From positions 4,278,001 through 4,342,000 of the forward strand of contig CP094668.1 of the NCBI GenBank assembly GCA_022836915.1: a DNA stretch of 64,000 nucleotides, in the 5' to 3' direction. Shown here piece after piece: positions 50,955 through 59,907 of this stretch. The notes below the pieces were generated by a model. That model did no database searches and was not told where the DNA came from. It saw only the letters and a list, made by a program, of their open reading frames with translations. The stretch is from Paenibacillus sp. OVF10 (GTDB taxonomy: Bacteria; Bacillota; Bacilli; Paenibacillales; Paenibacillaceae). Position 1 is the first letter of the stretch, and every line of letters starts with the position of its first letter. Both the position numbers and the translations under genes were made by a program.

Positions 50955-52692
50955 ATGATAAAAGTTGAAAACTTATCCTTCTCATTTCCACAAAAGGAAC
51001 TATATAAAAACATTTCATTTACGTTTGAAGAGGCACAACACTGTGCTTTTATCGGAACAAGCGGAAGTGGAAAAAGTACATTGATCGATATCCTGATGGA
51101 TCCGGAACGATATTTGTTCGAGGGCAAGTTAGAGATAGACCCCGATTGCAGAATCGGGTATGTGAGTCAGTTTTTGCAAGTAGACAAAACAAAAGAAGTG
51201 ACCGTTTTTGAATATATCGCAGAAGAATTCATCAAGATACAAGATGAAATTACAGCGATTTATGCGGAGATGGCCACCACATCGGATATGGATTCCCTGA
51301 TGGAAAAGCTTCAATTGGCTTTGGATGCCTTCGAAGCGATGGATGGGGATAATTACGAAAAAAACATCAATAAACAGTTAAACCTTGCCAACCTCATGAA
51401 GCTCAAAGATCTTAGTATATCCGCCGTAAGCGGCGGGAATTCAAACTTATTCAAGTGATGAAGGAAATGCTGAATCGTCCAGACTTCATGATTATGGATG
51501 AACCTGATGTATTTTTAGACTTTGAAAACCTGAACGCGCTTAAAAAATTGATTAACACACACAAGGGAATGCTGCTCGTTGTTACGCACAACCGATATCT
51601 GTTGAACCATTGTTTCAACAAAATCATACACCTCGAAAACACAGAGCTCCAAGAGTTTGACGGGCGATATATCGATTACAACTTCTCGCTGCTTCAGACG
51701 AAGATTGAGCTGCAAGAAATCGCGGTTGCTGAAGCTGAAGAAATTGAGAGATACGATCACATCATCGACAATCTTAGAGAGATCGCCACGTATAATTCGG
51801 AAGCCTCCAGAGGCAGAGCGTTAAAAGCCAGAGTCAAGTTTCAAGAGAGATTGGAAGCACGTCGAATAAAAGAGCCATTTGTCGATATCAAACAGCCGAA
51901 TATCCGTTTTGGGATCGATAAGGAAATGGAAGACAGCGTTGTGGTTAACGTCAATAACTATAGCGTTTCCTTTGACGAGTTGCTTTTGGAAAATGTGAAC
52001 TTTGAGATCAAATCGACAGATAAAGTAGCCCTGATCGGTCCTAACGGTACCGGGAAAACGACTTTACTCCGAGAAATCTTTAAAAACAATCAGGATTCCA
52101 TTGAAATCAATGCTGATGTTAATGTGGCTTATTTATCTCAGGTTCAAGGCGAAATGCTAAAAGATTCGAATACCATACTAAATGAATTCATTGATTCAGG
52201 GTTTCAAACGTATGACGAGATTAGATCGTATCTTCCAAACTATGGCTTTGAAGGAGAAATCCTTGATCAAAAGATTGAATCGTTATCTGGCGGAGAAAAA
52301 ATATGCTTCAATTGGCTAAAGTGTCTGCCAGTCAAGCCAACGTATTGCTTCTGGATGAACCGACAAGCCATTTAGACATCTATAGCCAAATCGCATTGGA
52401 GAAAGCTATTGAGGACTACAAAGGTGCGATTCTCATGATTTCTCATGATTTCTATTCGGTTGTAAATGGTATGGATTATGTTTTAATTATTGGGGACAAA
52501 ACGATTAGTAAAATGAGTATAGAAGAATTTAGAGAGATGATTTATACGAGTCATTTTGATGAAAACTATCTAGAAAATGAACAAAAGAAAAAGTCTGTTG
52601 AAATGAAAATCGAATTGGCTTTAAAAGATACTAATTTTGAACTTGCAAAGAGTTTGGTTGATGAGCTAGAAAAGCTGATTAAGTTGCTTTAA
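50955..52692 (+). CDS. ABC-F family ATPase, possible ribosome-protection protein (frame broken twice)
   Basis: Corrected length about 579 residues, two ABC domains and no membrane segment. First domain: Walker A GTSGSGKST, signature VSGGE, Walker B FMIMDEPDVFLDFENL. Second: Walker A GPNGTGKTT, signature LSGGEKN, Walker B VLLLDEPTSHLD. The linker between them (about residues 225-320) would reach into the ribosome. Breaks: GGG 51435-51437 needs one more G (SGGEFKLIQVMKE); A6 52296-52301 needs one more A (GEKNMLQLAKVS). Members such as Lsa, Vga and Msr free ribosomes of bound antibiotic; housekeeping ABC-F proteins look alike, so resistance is inferred from context. Confidence 0.88.
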
Positions 52693-52724
52693 GTTACAAC
52701 GCTTTGATTGAAATGATAGACCAG

Positions 52725-52754
52725 AAAAAAGTCGCTATCTTAGCGACTTTTTTT
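52725..52754 (+). terminator. Terminator after ABC-F gene
   Basis: AAAGTCGCTA pairs perfectly with TAGCGACTTT around loop TCT, followed by a T-run and preceded by A residues, so it may act both ways and also end the SDR gene on minus. Confidence 0.9.
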
Positions 52755-52831
52755 GTTTAGTAGTCCAATCGAAGGTCAATCATGTTTATGCTTAATACAT
52801 CGCAACTGTATCTAATAAGAATCGGATCAGA

Positions 52832-53594
52832 TCACATTGCTTGATCCGTTGGACGAACTAAAATCTCGTTGACCGCAACGCGACGTGGGCGAGTTACAAT
52901 AAATTCAATCGTTTCTGCAATATCTTCTGCTTCAAGAACTTCAATATGGCTCAGAATATTGGAAAGTTGCTCACGCACGTCTTCACGTAAGTGATTGCCT
53001 AGTTCCGTTCCCACTGCACCTGGCTCTAAAACAGCCACACGAACGTTAAGCCCGGCCGTCTCTTGCCGCAGTGCTTCAGTAAACGCTGCAACACCAGATT
53101 TCGTGAGACTATATACCGCTTGCCCTGCCGATGGTCTGCGTCCAGATACTGAACTAATATTAATTAAATCAGTAACTTTCCGGTCGGAAGTCAAGGCTGA
53201 TTGGATTAGATACGGTAGTGCAGCATGGGATATGTATAACAACCCATTTATATTCACGGATATCATTCGTTCCCATTCGATTGAGGGCGCCTCTGCCACA
53301 CCCCGATTAACATGAGTCCTGCATTATTTATAACGGTGTCCAAACGTCCATATTTATCTATAACCTGCTGAACTGCATGTTCCGCTTGCTTCTTATCTGT
53401 TATATCTGTTTCTATTACAAGAACCTCACCTCCAAGGTTTTTTAGCTCGGAAGCCAGATTCTCCAATCGATCTTTACGACGTGCGACAAGGACAACGATT
53501 GCTCCTTGAGCAGCGAGCCTTTGGCAGTGGCTTCACCGATTCCACTACTTGCTCCAGTTACCAACGCCACCGTATCTTGCAATTTTTTAAACAT
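52832..53594 (-). CDS. Short-chain dehydrogenase/reductase (frame broken twice)
   Basis: Corrected length 254 residues. ATG 53594 gives MFKKLQDTVALVTGASSGIGEATAK with the cofactor motif. One more A on the coding strand at TTT 53520-53522 gives AKRLAAQGAIVVLVARRKDRLENLA; the Arg pair suggests NADP. One more G at CCCC 53301-53304 gives MLIGGVAEAPSIEWERM. Catalytic residues follow: NISSVSGRRPSAGQAVYSLTK. It resembles YdfG-like hydroxy-acid dehydrogenases. It is divergent from a TetR gene and probably repressed by it. Confidence 0.88.
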
Positions 53595-53631
53595 GTTATA
53601 TTCCTCCTCAAATTTTATTCGCTAAACGCTA

Positions 53632-53671
53632 AGATGTTACTGTTGTAACGTCTTGTTGAGCTCAGTATAAT
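53632..53671 (+). promoter_or_regulatory. Promoter and candidate TetR operator in SDR/TetR spacer
   Basis: Near-perfect inverted repeat AGATGTTAC / GTAACGTCT (one mismatch, 4-bp spacer) at 53632-53653. TATAAT at 53666-53671 with TTGTAA 17 bp upstream (53643-53648) forms a promoter toward the TetR gene, its -35 box inside the repeat. This arrangement fits autorepression. Confidence 0.55.
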
Positions 53672-53733
53672 GTGTATAACATAAAGTTATCAATGCATTT
53701 CAAGGCAAGTGTGACATAAAAGGAGATGTTGTA

Positions 53734-54306
53734 ATGTCAAACCCATCTAATCAAGTCAGAAGTGCACTGACGAAAGAATGGATTTTCAATGCACTCATGA
53801 TATTAATGCAAACCAAAAATCTAAATAACATATCTATTACTGAGGTGTGTACAAAAGCTGGTGTTTCACGCATGGGGTTCTATAGAAATTACAACATCAT
53901 TGAGGATGTAATCGTGGAACGCATTGATCAAGTGTTTACTGACTTTTTTGATCAGGCATTGGCAGGGGAGAACTTTGATAATTATTATTCAACACTATTA
54001 TTTTTCAGATGTTTCAGGAATGAGAAAATCTTAGTAGAAAATCTGGTAAAGTCCAACGTTAGTTACTTATTGCTAGCCAAGTGTAATGAATACCTACACA
54101 AATTAGCCACAAGAATTGTAGTTAAAACCTACGACGATTCTGTCAGAGAAAACTATATTGCTAAGTTTTATGTAGGTGGATTTTATTGCGTTTTAATCGA
54201 ATGGGCTTTAAATGGCATGAAAGAAAGTGATACGTACATGGCTGATATTTTGTATGAGTTCTGTGGGGTCACTATTCCGAAGGGAAATGCTGAAAAAATA
54301 GTGTGA
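53734..54306 (+). CDS. TetR/AcrR family transcriptional regulator
   Basis: 190 residues, intact, AAGGAG before ATG. The N-terminal helix-turn-helix reads ISITEVCTKAGVSRMGFYRNYNIIEDV. The C-terminal part is all helical and resembles the regulator-like domain common in Bacillota TetR proteins. Divergent from the SDR gene at 53594, the second TetR/SDR pair in this window, but not closely similar to the first. Confidence 0.9.
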   Translation: MSNPSNQVRSALTKEWIFNALMILMQTKNLNNISITEVCTKAGVSRMGFYRNYNIIEDVIVERIDQVFTDFFDQALAGENFDNYYSTLLFFRCFRNEKILVENLVKSNVSYLLLAKCNEYLHKLATRIVVKTYDDSVRENYIAKFYVGGFYCVLIEWALNGMKESDTYMADILYEFCGVTIPKGNAEKIV

Positions 54307-54310
54307 TATC

Positions 54311-54403
54311 AGGTGGAGAACAGCTCCTGGTGAAGCTCCTAATAATCCACTTTGGGTTTATTTATTGATTCCTCTTGGCGCTATTGTAATTACGTCTTTT
54401 TGA
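54311..54403 (+). other. Possible gene remnant, hydrophobic C-terminal tail
   Basis: An open frame without a start codon follows the TetR stop and reads GEAPNNPLWVYLLIPLGA and onward to TGA 54401-54403, a proline-rich stretch and one membrane helix. It looks like the end of a lost membrane-protein gene. Not recognised. Confidence 0.25.
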
Positions 54404-54499
54404 TTATGTGATCAAGTTCGATTTTTAAAAAAGTAGTAACCGGTTGAAAATATATGGCCTATTTTCGATCCTCAATGGTTGAGTAGCTAACGTCTATTT

Positions 54500-54542
54500 A
54501 TTTACATGTAAATCCCTGTATGCGGATTGATCCGCATACAGG
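54500..54542. repeat. Palindrome plus 13-bp perfect hairpin after Gly/Pro-rich gene
   Basis: ATTTACATGTAAAT (54500-54513) is a perfect palindrome. Next to it, CCTGTATGCGGAT and its complement (54515-54527, 54530-54542) form a perfect stem with loop TG. On the minus strand the hairpin lies ten bases after the Gly/Pro-rich gene stop and probably terminates it, though the T tract is poor. Confidence 0.55.
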
Positions 54543-54551
54543 AGATTACTT

Positions 54552-54943
54552 CTAGAAACAGCTAAACGAGCTGATTCGCTGCAGATCAATGCCGGTGTAT
54601 AGCCAGAAGAAGCCATTCCAACGGAAGCCAGCTACCGAATTTCTACCTACAAATACCGGATACATCCAGAAGCCGGGACCACGATCCGGCCAAATATATG
54701 TGTAGCGAAACAGACAGCCGGATATGGCTCTTGGATCTACCGCATATAACGAAGCGGGTTGCTGTGGAATGAATGATGGTGGCGGCCCTGTAGGTGCCTG
54801 CACGCCTTGTGGTCCGCCGCCTCCACCCCGGGGAACGATGGCGGACCAGGAAATCCGCCGGGTCCACCGGGTCCACCGGGTCCTCCGGGACCCCCAGGTC
54901 CGCCAAACCCTCCACCAGGTCCAAAAGGAGGTAAAAATGTCAT
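54552..54943 (-). CDS. Gly/Pro-rich collagen-like small protein (frame broken)
   Basis: Corrected length 130 residues, AAAGGAGG before the ATG. Residues 1-45 are GGPGGPGGPG repeats. The rest, in the next frame, has AVDPRAISGCLFRYTYIW and WMYPVFVGRNSVAGFRW and FFWLYTGIDLQRI, an aromatic domain I recall from small Bacillus/Paenibacillus proteins of unknown role (sometimes mislabelled transporter). The break is in the CCCCGGGG at 54826-54833; one more base gives FPGGGGGGPQGVQAPTG. A surface or spore-coat role is plausible but unproven. Confidence 0.7.
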
Positions 54944-55117
54944 ATCACATCACTCCTGTTCATTAGTCTAATGTATTGTATGTAGGCAATTGAGAAGGGG
55001 AATGGGTGGAAGCCTATAGAAGGCCGCTAATAATCAAGTCGAATCAAGCAAATTAAATTGCAGAAAAATGTCGAATAAAGTGATTGCTAACTAATTTATT
55101 GTGTGATATTATGATCC

Positions 55118-55131
55118 AGTAAACGTTTACA
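55118..55131 (+). promoter_or_regulatory. cre site before bglP
   Basis: AGTAAACGTTTACA contains the perfect dyad GTAAACGTTTAC and differs from the cre consensus only in the first base. It is placed upstream of the antiterminator RNA, fitting CcpA repression of the beta-glucoside operon. Confidence 0.7.
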
Positions 55132-55157
55132 TTCGATAACGTATTGAATATTAGCAG

Positions 55158-55191
55158 TGTTTGGCTGTTACTGGTAAAGCAGGCATGACCA
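55158..55191 (+). ncRNA. RAT ribonucleic antiterminator element (LicT target)
   Basis: The stretch TTGGCTGTTACTGGTAAAGC followed by AGGCATGACC fits the RAT pattern of BglG/LicT systems (GTTACTG ... GCAGGC ... ACC). It overlaps the left arm of the terminator at 55187, so the two structures exclude each other. LicT encoded at the end of the operon would stabilise it. Confidence 0.85.
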
Positions 55192-55251
55192 AAATGATTT
55201 TGCATTTTCCTTATGTGAGTAGGGGAAGGCATATCGTTTTGGTCTTTTTTT
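55187..55251 (+). terminator. Leader terminator controlled by LicT
   Basis: GACCAAAATGAT pairs with ATCGTTTTGGTC and is followed by seven T, 30 bp before bglP. Without LicT bound to the RAT hairpin, transcription should stop here. Confidence 0.88.
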
Positions 55252-55280
55252 ATATCCAAATTCAGAAATGAGGCAAAGGT

Positions 55281-57239
55281 ATGGATTATCGCAAGTTGGG
55301 ACAAGAGATTACGGAATTGGTTGGAAAGAAGGATAACATCGCTCGGCTTACGCACTGCGCAACCCGACTTCGGTTCGAACTGCACGATATCTCCAAAGCG
55401 GAGACAGAAAAACTCAAAGCACTTCCAGGTGTCATTACTGTTGTGAACAATGGTGGACAATACCAGGTCGTTGTGGGCAATGAGGTGCAGCAGGTCTACC
55501 GAGTTATCACTCAGCAGATGGGTTCGGCTACCCGAAGTGCGGAATCCAAATCGGATTCTGGCAAAAATAACGGACCAAAGCAAAAACAGAGCTGGATCTC
55601 CAGATTCATCAGCGTGATCTCAACAACATTTACTCCGGTAATTCCGGCAATCATTGGCGCGGGTATGATCAAAGCGATATTAGCCGTACTTGTGCTGACA
55701 GGCCTTGTAACGACGGAAAGCCAAAACTACTATATCCTTAATACCATTGCGGACGCGGCTTTTTATTTCATGCCTATTCTGCTGGCTTATGGAGCTTCCA
55801 TTAAATTTGAAACTAGTCCCATTCTGGCGATGACAGTTGCCGGCGTGTTGTTACACCCGGGATGGAGCGCCCTTATGGCGGAAGGAAAAGACGTGTTTTT
55901 CATCGGTGTTCCAGTTCGACTAACCGATTACGCGGGCTCCGTGCTGCCGATTATTATCGTCGTTTGGCTCATGTCCTATATTGAACGTTTCGCGGATCGG
56001 GTATCGCCTTCAATGATCAAATTTTTCACGAAACCAATGATTGTGCTGTTGATTACAGCACCACTTGCATTGGTGGCGATTGGACCTTTCGGAACGTACC
56101 TGAATGATCTGGTTGCCATGGGTGCAGAAGCGATTAATGCCAGAGCCAGTTGGCTGATTCCTTTGTTAATGGGAACTTTGCAACCATTCCTGATCGTAAC
56201 AGGCACTGCATGGGCGATGACGCCGATTGCAACTAGCCAACTAACCAAAAATGGATATGAAATGATCAACGGTCCGGGAATGCTCGCGTCCAATATTGCT
56301 CAAGGTGGGGCCACCCTTGCTGTAGCATTGAAAACAAAAAACAAAAAACTGAAACAGCTCGCTGCTTCATCCGGTTTCACCGCCGTACTGGGCATCACGG
56401 AACCATCCTTGTACGGTGTAACTTTGAAACTGAAGAAACCCTTAATTGCCGCAATGATTGGTGGTGGTGTAGCAGGGATATATGCTGGTCTGACTGGATT
56501 AGTACGTTATGCCTTCGTTTCTCCGGGTCTTGCCGCGTTACCTGCCTTCATTGGAAGCAATCCGATGAACATCGTTCATGCCATTGTGACTTGTCTGATC
56601 GCTTTTATCGTTACCTTTGCTCTGACATGGATCATTGGTTTTGAGGATCCAGTGGACGATGAAGAAGAAGGAAATACCAATGTTAACGATGACAAGACAA
56701 TTTCCGGGCAGCCTGTTCAAGACAACAGCACAGACACTAAGTCTTCTACAACAACAAATGCAAATGGGCCGAGCCAAAATGAATTACGCCCACTTACAAT
56801 CGCCAGCCCGATGCAAGGAGAATTAGTCCACCTTGACCGTGTACCAGACGATGTCTTCTCTTTGGGATTGCTGGGTAAGGGCGCTGCAATCATTCCTTCA
56901 AAAGGAGAACTGTATGCACCAATCGCAGGTGAAGTTACGGCTTTCATGGACTCCAAACATGCGGTCAAATTAAATGGTTATGATGGAGAAGAGGTGCTCA
57001 TTCATATTGGAGTGGATACCGTCAACCTGAAGGGGCGACATTTCGACTCTTCCATTAAAGTAGGGGATCGCATAAAACAGGGTGACTTGTTGATCCGCTT
57101 TGATATCGATGCCATAAAGGCGGAAGGGTATGAAGTCATAACCCCGATCATTATCGCCAATTCGGATCGTTTCCCGGACATTAAGCTGGAGAAGCAGAGC
57201 CCTGTGGAGGTTGGAGCGACGATTATCCAACTTTCGTAA
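55281..57239 (+). CDS. bglP: Beta-glucoside PTS transporter, EIIBCA
   Basis: 652 residues, intact. EIIB at the N-terminus with phosphorylated Cys near residue 26 (LTHCATRLRFEL), EIIC with about ten membrane segments at about 105-460, a Ser/Thr/Gln-rich linker (about 465-500), and EIIA at the C-terminus with phosphorylated His near residue 575 (LIHIGVDTVNLKG). It imports and phosphorylates aryl- or oligo-beta-glucosides such as salicin or cellobiose. First gene of an operon with a GH1 phospho-beta-glucosidase and LicT, under RAT antitermination and a cre site. Confidence 0.95.
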   Translation: MDYRKLGQEITELVGKKDNIARLTHCATRLRFELHDISKAETEKLKALPGVITVVNNGGQYQVVVGNEVQQVYRVITQQMGSATRSAESKSDSGKNNGPKQKQSWISRFISVISTTFTPVIPAIIGAGMIKAILAVLVLTGLVTTESQNYYILNTIADAAFYFMPILLAYGASIKFETSPILAMTVAGVLLHPGWSALMAEGKDVFFIGVPVRLTDYAGSVLPIIIVVWLMSYIERFADRVSPSMIKFFTKPMIVLLITAPLALVAIGPFGTYLNDLVAMGAEAINARASWLIPLLMGTLQPFLIVTGTAWAMTPIATSQLTKNGYEMINGPGMLASNIAQGGATLAVALKTKNKKLKQLAASSGFTAVLGITEPSLYGVTLKLKKPLIAAMIGGGVAGIYAGLTGLVRYAFVSPGLAALPAFIGSNPMNIVHAIVTCLIAFIVTFALTWIIGFEDPVDDEEEGNTNVNDDKTISGQPVQDNSTDTKSSTTTNANGPSQNELRPLTIASPMQGELVHLDRVPDDVFSLGLLGKGAAIIPSKGELYAPIAGEVTAFMDSKHAVKLNGYDGEEVLIHIGVDTVNLKGRHFDSSIKVGDRIKQGDLLIRFDIDAIKAEGYEVITPIIIANSDRFPDIKLEKQSPVEVGATIIQLS

Positions 57240-57299
57240 CAACCGTAATATGGTCCGTCACATATCTTGATCAACATTTAAAATGAAGGAGTGTTTGAG

Positions 57300-58741
57300 A
57301 TGTTATATCAACACATCAAACCATTCCCCAATGAATTTCTGTGGGGAGGCTCTACCTCGGCCTATCAAGTGGAGGGAGCTTGGAACGAAGATGGCAAAGG
57401 CCTGTCCGTCATCGATATGTGTGATCATCCGGCTGGAACCGCCGATTTCACAGTTGCGAGCGATCACTATCACCGATTCAGAGAAGACGTGAAGCTTTTT
57501 GCAGAGCTGGGCCTCAAAGCATATCGTTTTTCAATTGCATGGACTCGAATCTTGCCTTCAGGCACAGGGGCTGTTAATGAGAAGGGACTCGATTTTTATC
57601 ACCAATTAATTGACGAATTGCTGCTCCATGGTATTGAACCCATTGTGACCATGTACCATTTCGACTTACCCTACGAGCTTGAGAAAACCGGAGGATGGAA
57701 TAACCGGGGACGATCGATGCCTTTGTCGAGTATGGGCGTATCTTGTTTGAGCATTACGGGCATAAAGTGAAATATTGGTTGACCATTAACGAGCAAAATA
57801 CGATGATTCTCCATCCCGGTGCTATTGGTACACCAAAAGGCGGATGTCTGCCTTCCAGTAAGGAACTGTATCAGCAAAATCATCACATGTTTGTAGCTCA
57901 AGGCAGAACGATGCGACTATTTCATGATATGCTCCCGCAAGGCAAGATCGGTCCTGCATTAAACATGACATCCATGTACCAGGCAACCTCCAGACCAGCA
58001 GATGCAATCGCTGCACATAACTGGGAGACGATTCGCGGATGGGGTTTTCTCGACTTATCGGTGTGGGGACGGTATAATCCATTATTCTGGAGTTATTTAC
58101 AGGAACGCGGCATCGAGCCGGTTATTGAGCAGGGTGACATGGAAGATATCCAGTCTGGCCGCCCCGATCTGGTAGCAATCAACTACTACTCGACGGCAAC
58201 CATTGCCGCCAGTATGGGCGATGCGTCGGATGTTACAGCTCGTGCGGGTGATCAGCAAATTATGCTTGGCGAGCAGGGAGTATACCGGGCCGCGGAGAAT
58301 CCTTATACGGAAAAAACGAAATATGGCTGGGTCATTGACCCGGTTGGCCTAAGGCTGACATTGCGTAAGGTATGTGAACGATATGGTCTCCCGATTTTAA
58401 TTACGGAAAATGGTATAGGAGCCCCAGATGTACTGGAGGCAGATTACACCATTAACGATACGTACCGGATTGATTTTATCGAGAAACATCTGGAACAGAT
58501 CAGACTGGCTCTAACGGATGGAGTAGATGTGATTGGTTATTGCCCTTGGTCCGTTATTGACGTGGTAAGCACACATCAGGGGTATGGGAAACGTTATGGA
58601 ATGATCTATGTAAACCGCGGTGAACAGGATCTGAAAGACTTGAAGCGTTTCAAGAAGAAAAGCTTCTCGTGGTATCAAGAGGTCATTAAACAGAATGGCA
58701 GATGTATCGGAAATTCGGATCAGGCGGTCACGAAAGAATAA
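57300..58741 (+). CDS. 6-phospho-beta-glucosidase, GH1 (frame broken)
   Basis: Corrected length 480 residues. Start at ATG 57300, eight to nine bases after GAAGGAG; the GTG at 57291 sits on the ribosome site. The GH1 opening FPNEFLWGGSTSAYQVEGA is clear; acid/base Glu in LTINEQN and nucleophile Glu in ILITENGIG. The frame is lost at GGGG 57706-57709; one more G gives NNRGTIDAFVEYGRILFEHY. It follows the PTS gene and should hydrolyse the imported 6-phospho-beta-glucosides to glucose-6-phosphate and aglycone or glucose. Confidence 0.93.
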
Positions 58742-58758
58742 AGGATCGTGATGAATTC

Positions 58759-59610
58759 ATGAGAGTAATCAAAATATTAAATAACAGCTTGCTTCTGACC
58801 AAAGATGAACAGGGACAAGAGATGATTGTCATGGGAAAAGGGTTGGCATTCAAAGGCAGAGTCGGCGAGCGACTCGATGAGGAGCATATCCAGAAACGAT
58901 TCATTCTGCAAAATAATCCGTCTGCCCAGGCTTACGTACGAACCATCGAAAGCATGCCAGAAAAACATGTGAATGTCATAAACAAACTGATTACCAATGC
59001 AAAAGAAAAGCTGTCTCTTGACGACCAAATCTTCTTTACGCTTATGGATCACTTGTCGTTTGCCATTGAACGATGGAAAAAAGGTGTAGCATTACAGAAT
59101 CGCATGTTATGGGAGATACAGAGGTTTCATCCTGTCGAATTCGAACTGGGCCTTGAAGCCGTTCAGATGCTGAATCTAGAATTGGGTATTGAACTGCCGG
59201 AAGAAGAAGCAGGGAATATCGCTTTTCATTTCGTGAATGCCCAAACGCATGAACAGAATATGGAGCGCACGATGCAATCCGTTAAGATGTTAAAAGATAT
59301 TTTTAACCTGATTCAATACACCTTTGATATGCAATTGAACAAAAATTCTATCCATTATGTGAGACTCGTCACACATCTGCAATTCTTCATCCAGCGTTTA
59401 CAAGAAGGGCGTCTGGGCAATTCGGCGAAAGATTTTATATTTCAACACATGGTGAAGGAGCATCCGCTTGAATACAAATGCGCGGAGATGATCAAAACCT
59501 ACGTGCAGAATATGCTGGACATCTCCATATCAAACGAGGAATTATTATATTTGATGATTCACATTGCACGAATTGTGCAGGAGGAACAGGGTGACGAGGG
59601 ACGATTATAA
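58759..59610 (+). CDS. licT: Transcriptional antiterminator, BglG/LicT family
   Basis: 283 residues from ATG 58759 (MRVIKILNNSLLLTKDEQGQ). The RNA-binding CAT domain covers about residues 1-55 with VMGKGLAFKGRVGERL. Two PRD domains follow (about 65-170 and 175-280) with the regulatory His residues in LMDHLSFAIER, FHPVEFELG, VRLVTHLQFFIQRL and KEHPLEYKCA, targets of phosphorylation by BglP and HPr. It acts on the RAT element at 55158 in front of its own operon. Confidence 0.95.
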   Translation: MRVIKILNNSLLLTKDEQGQEMIVMGKGLAFKGRVGERLDEEHIQKRFILQNNPSAQAYVRTIESMPEKHVNVINKLITNAKEKLSLDDQIFFTLMDHLSFAIERWKKGVALQNRMLWEIQRFHPVEFELGLEAVQMLNLELGIELPEEEAGNIAFHFVNAQTHEQNMERTMQSVKMLKDIFNLIQYTFDMQLNKNSIHYVRLVTHLQFFIQRLQEGRLGNSAKDFIFQHMVKEHPLEYKCAEMIKTYVQNMLDISISNEELLYLMIHIARIVQEEQGDEGRL

Positions 59611-59663
59611 AACAAAGTTTATATGCCTGTTAGCAGACAGGAAAAAAGATACTTTTTAACTAT

Positions 59664-59704
59664 GACCGTTTTCTCGTATTTTATCGGGAAACGGTCTTTT
59701 ATTT
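59664..59704 (+). terminator. Terminator after licT
   Basis: GACCGTTTTC and GAAACGGTC form the stem with an inner CG pairing, followed by TTTTATTTTT. It ends the bgl operon. Confidence 0.85.
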
Positions 59705-59819
59705 TTGCAAATATGTAGCGGCTTTTTTGATATTCCACGCGAACGAACTCCAGCTTCCTAAGCTCACATGAGATTACCAAATGATAACTTTTTATTATAA
59801 TTATTGGGAATTTGTTATA

Positions 59820-59833
59820 TGTAAGCGCTATCG
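59820..59833 (+). promoter_or_regulatory. cre-like site before xylanase
   Basis: TGTAAGCGCTATCG matches the cre consensus except the final base. It lies 75 bp before the xylanase start and would give carbon catabolite repression. Confidence 0.55.
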
Positions 59834-59907
59834 AAAGAACTATAATCTATTTATCTGGATGTTAATCCGTTCAGAAATACTTAGACCAAATCATGAGGAG
59901 GAATTGT

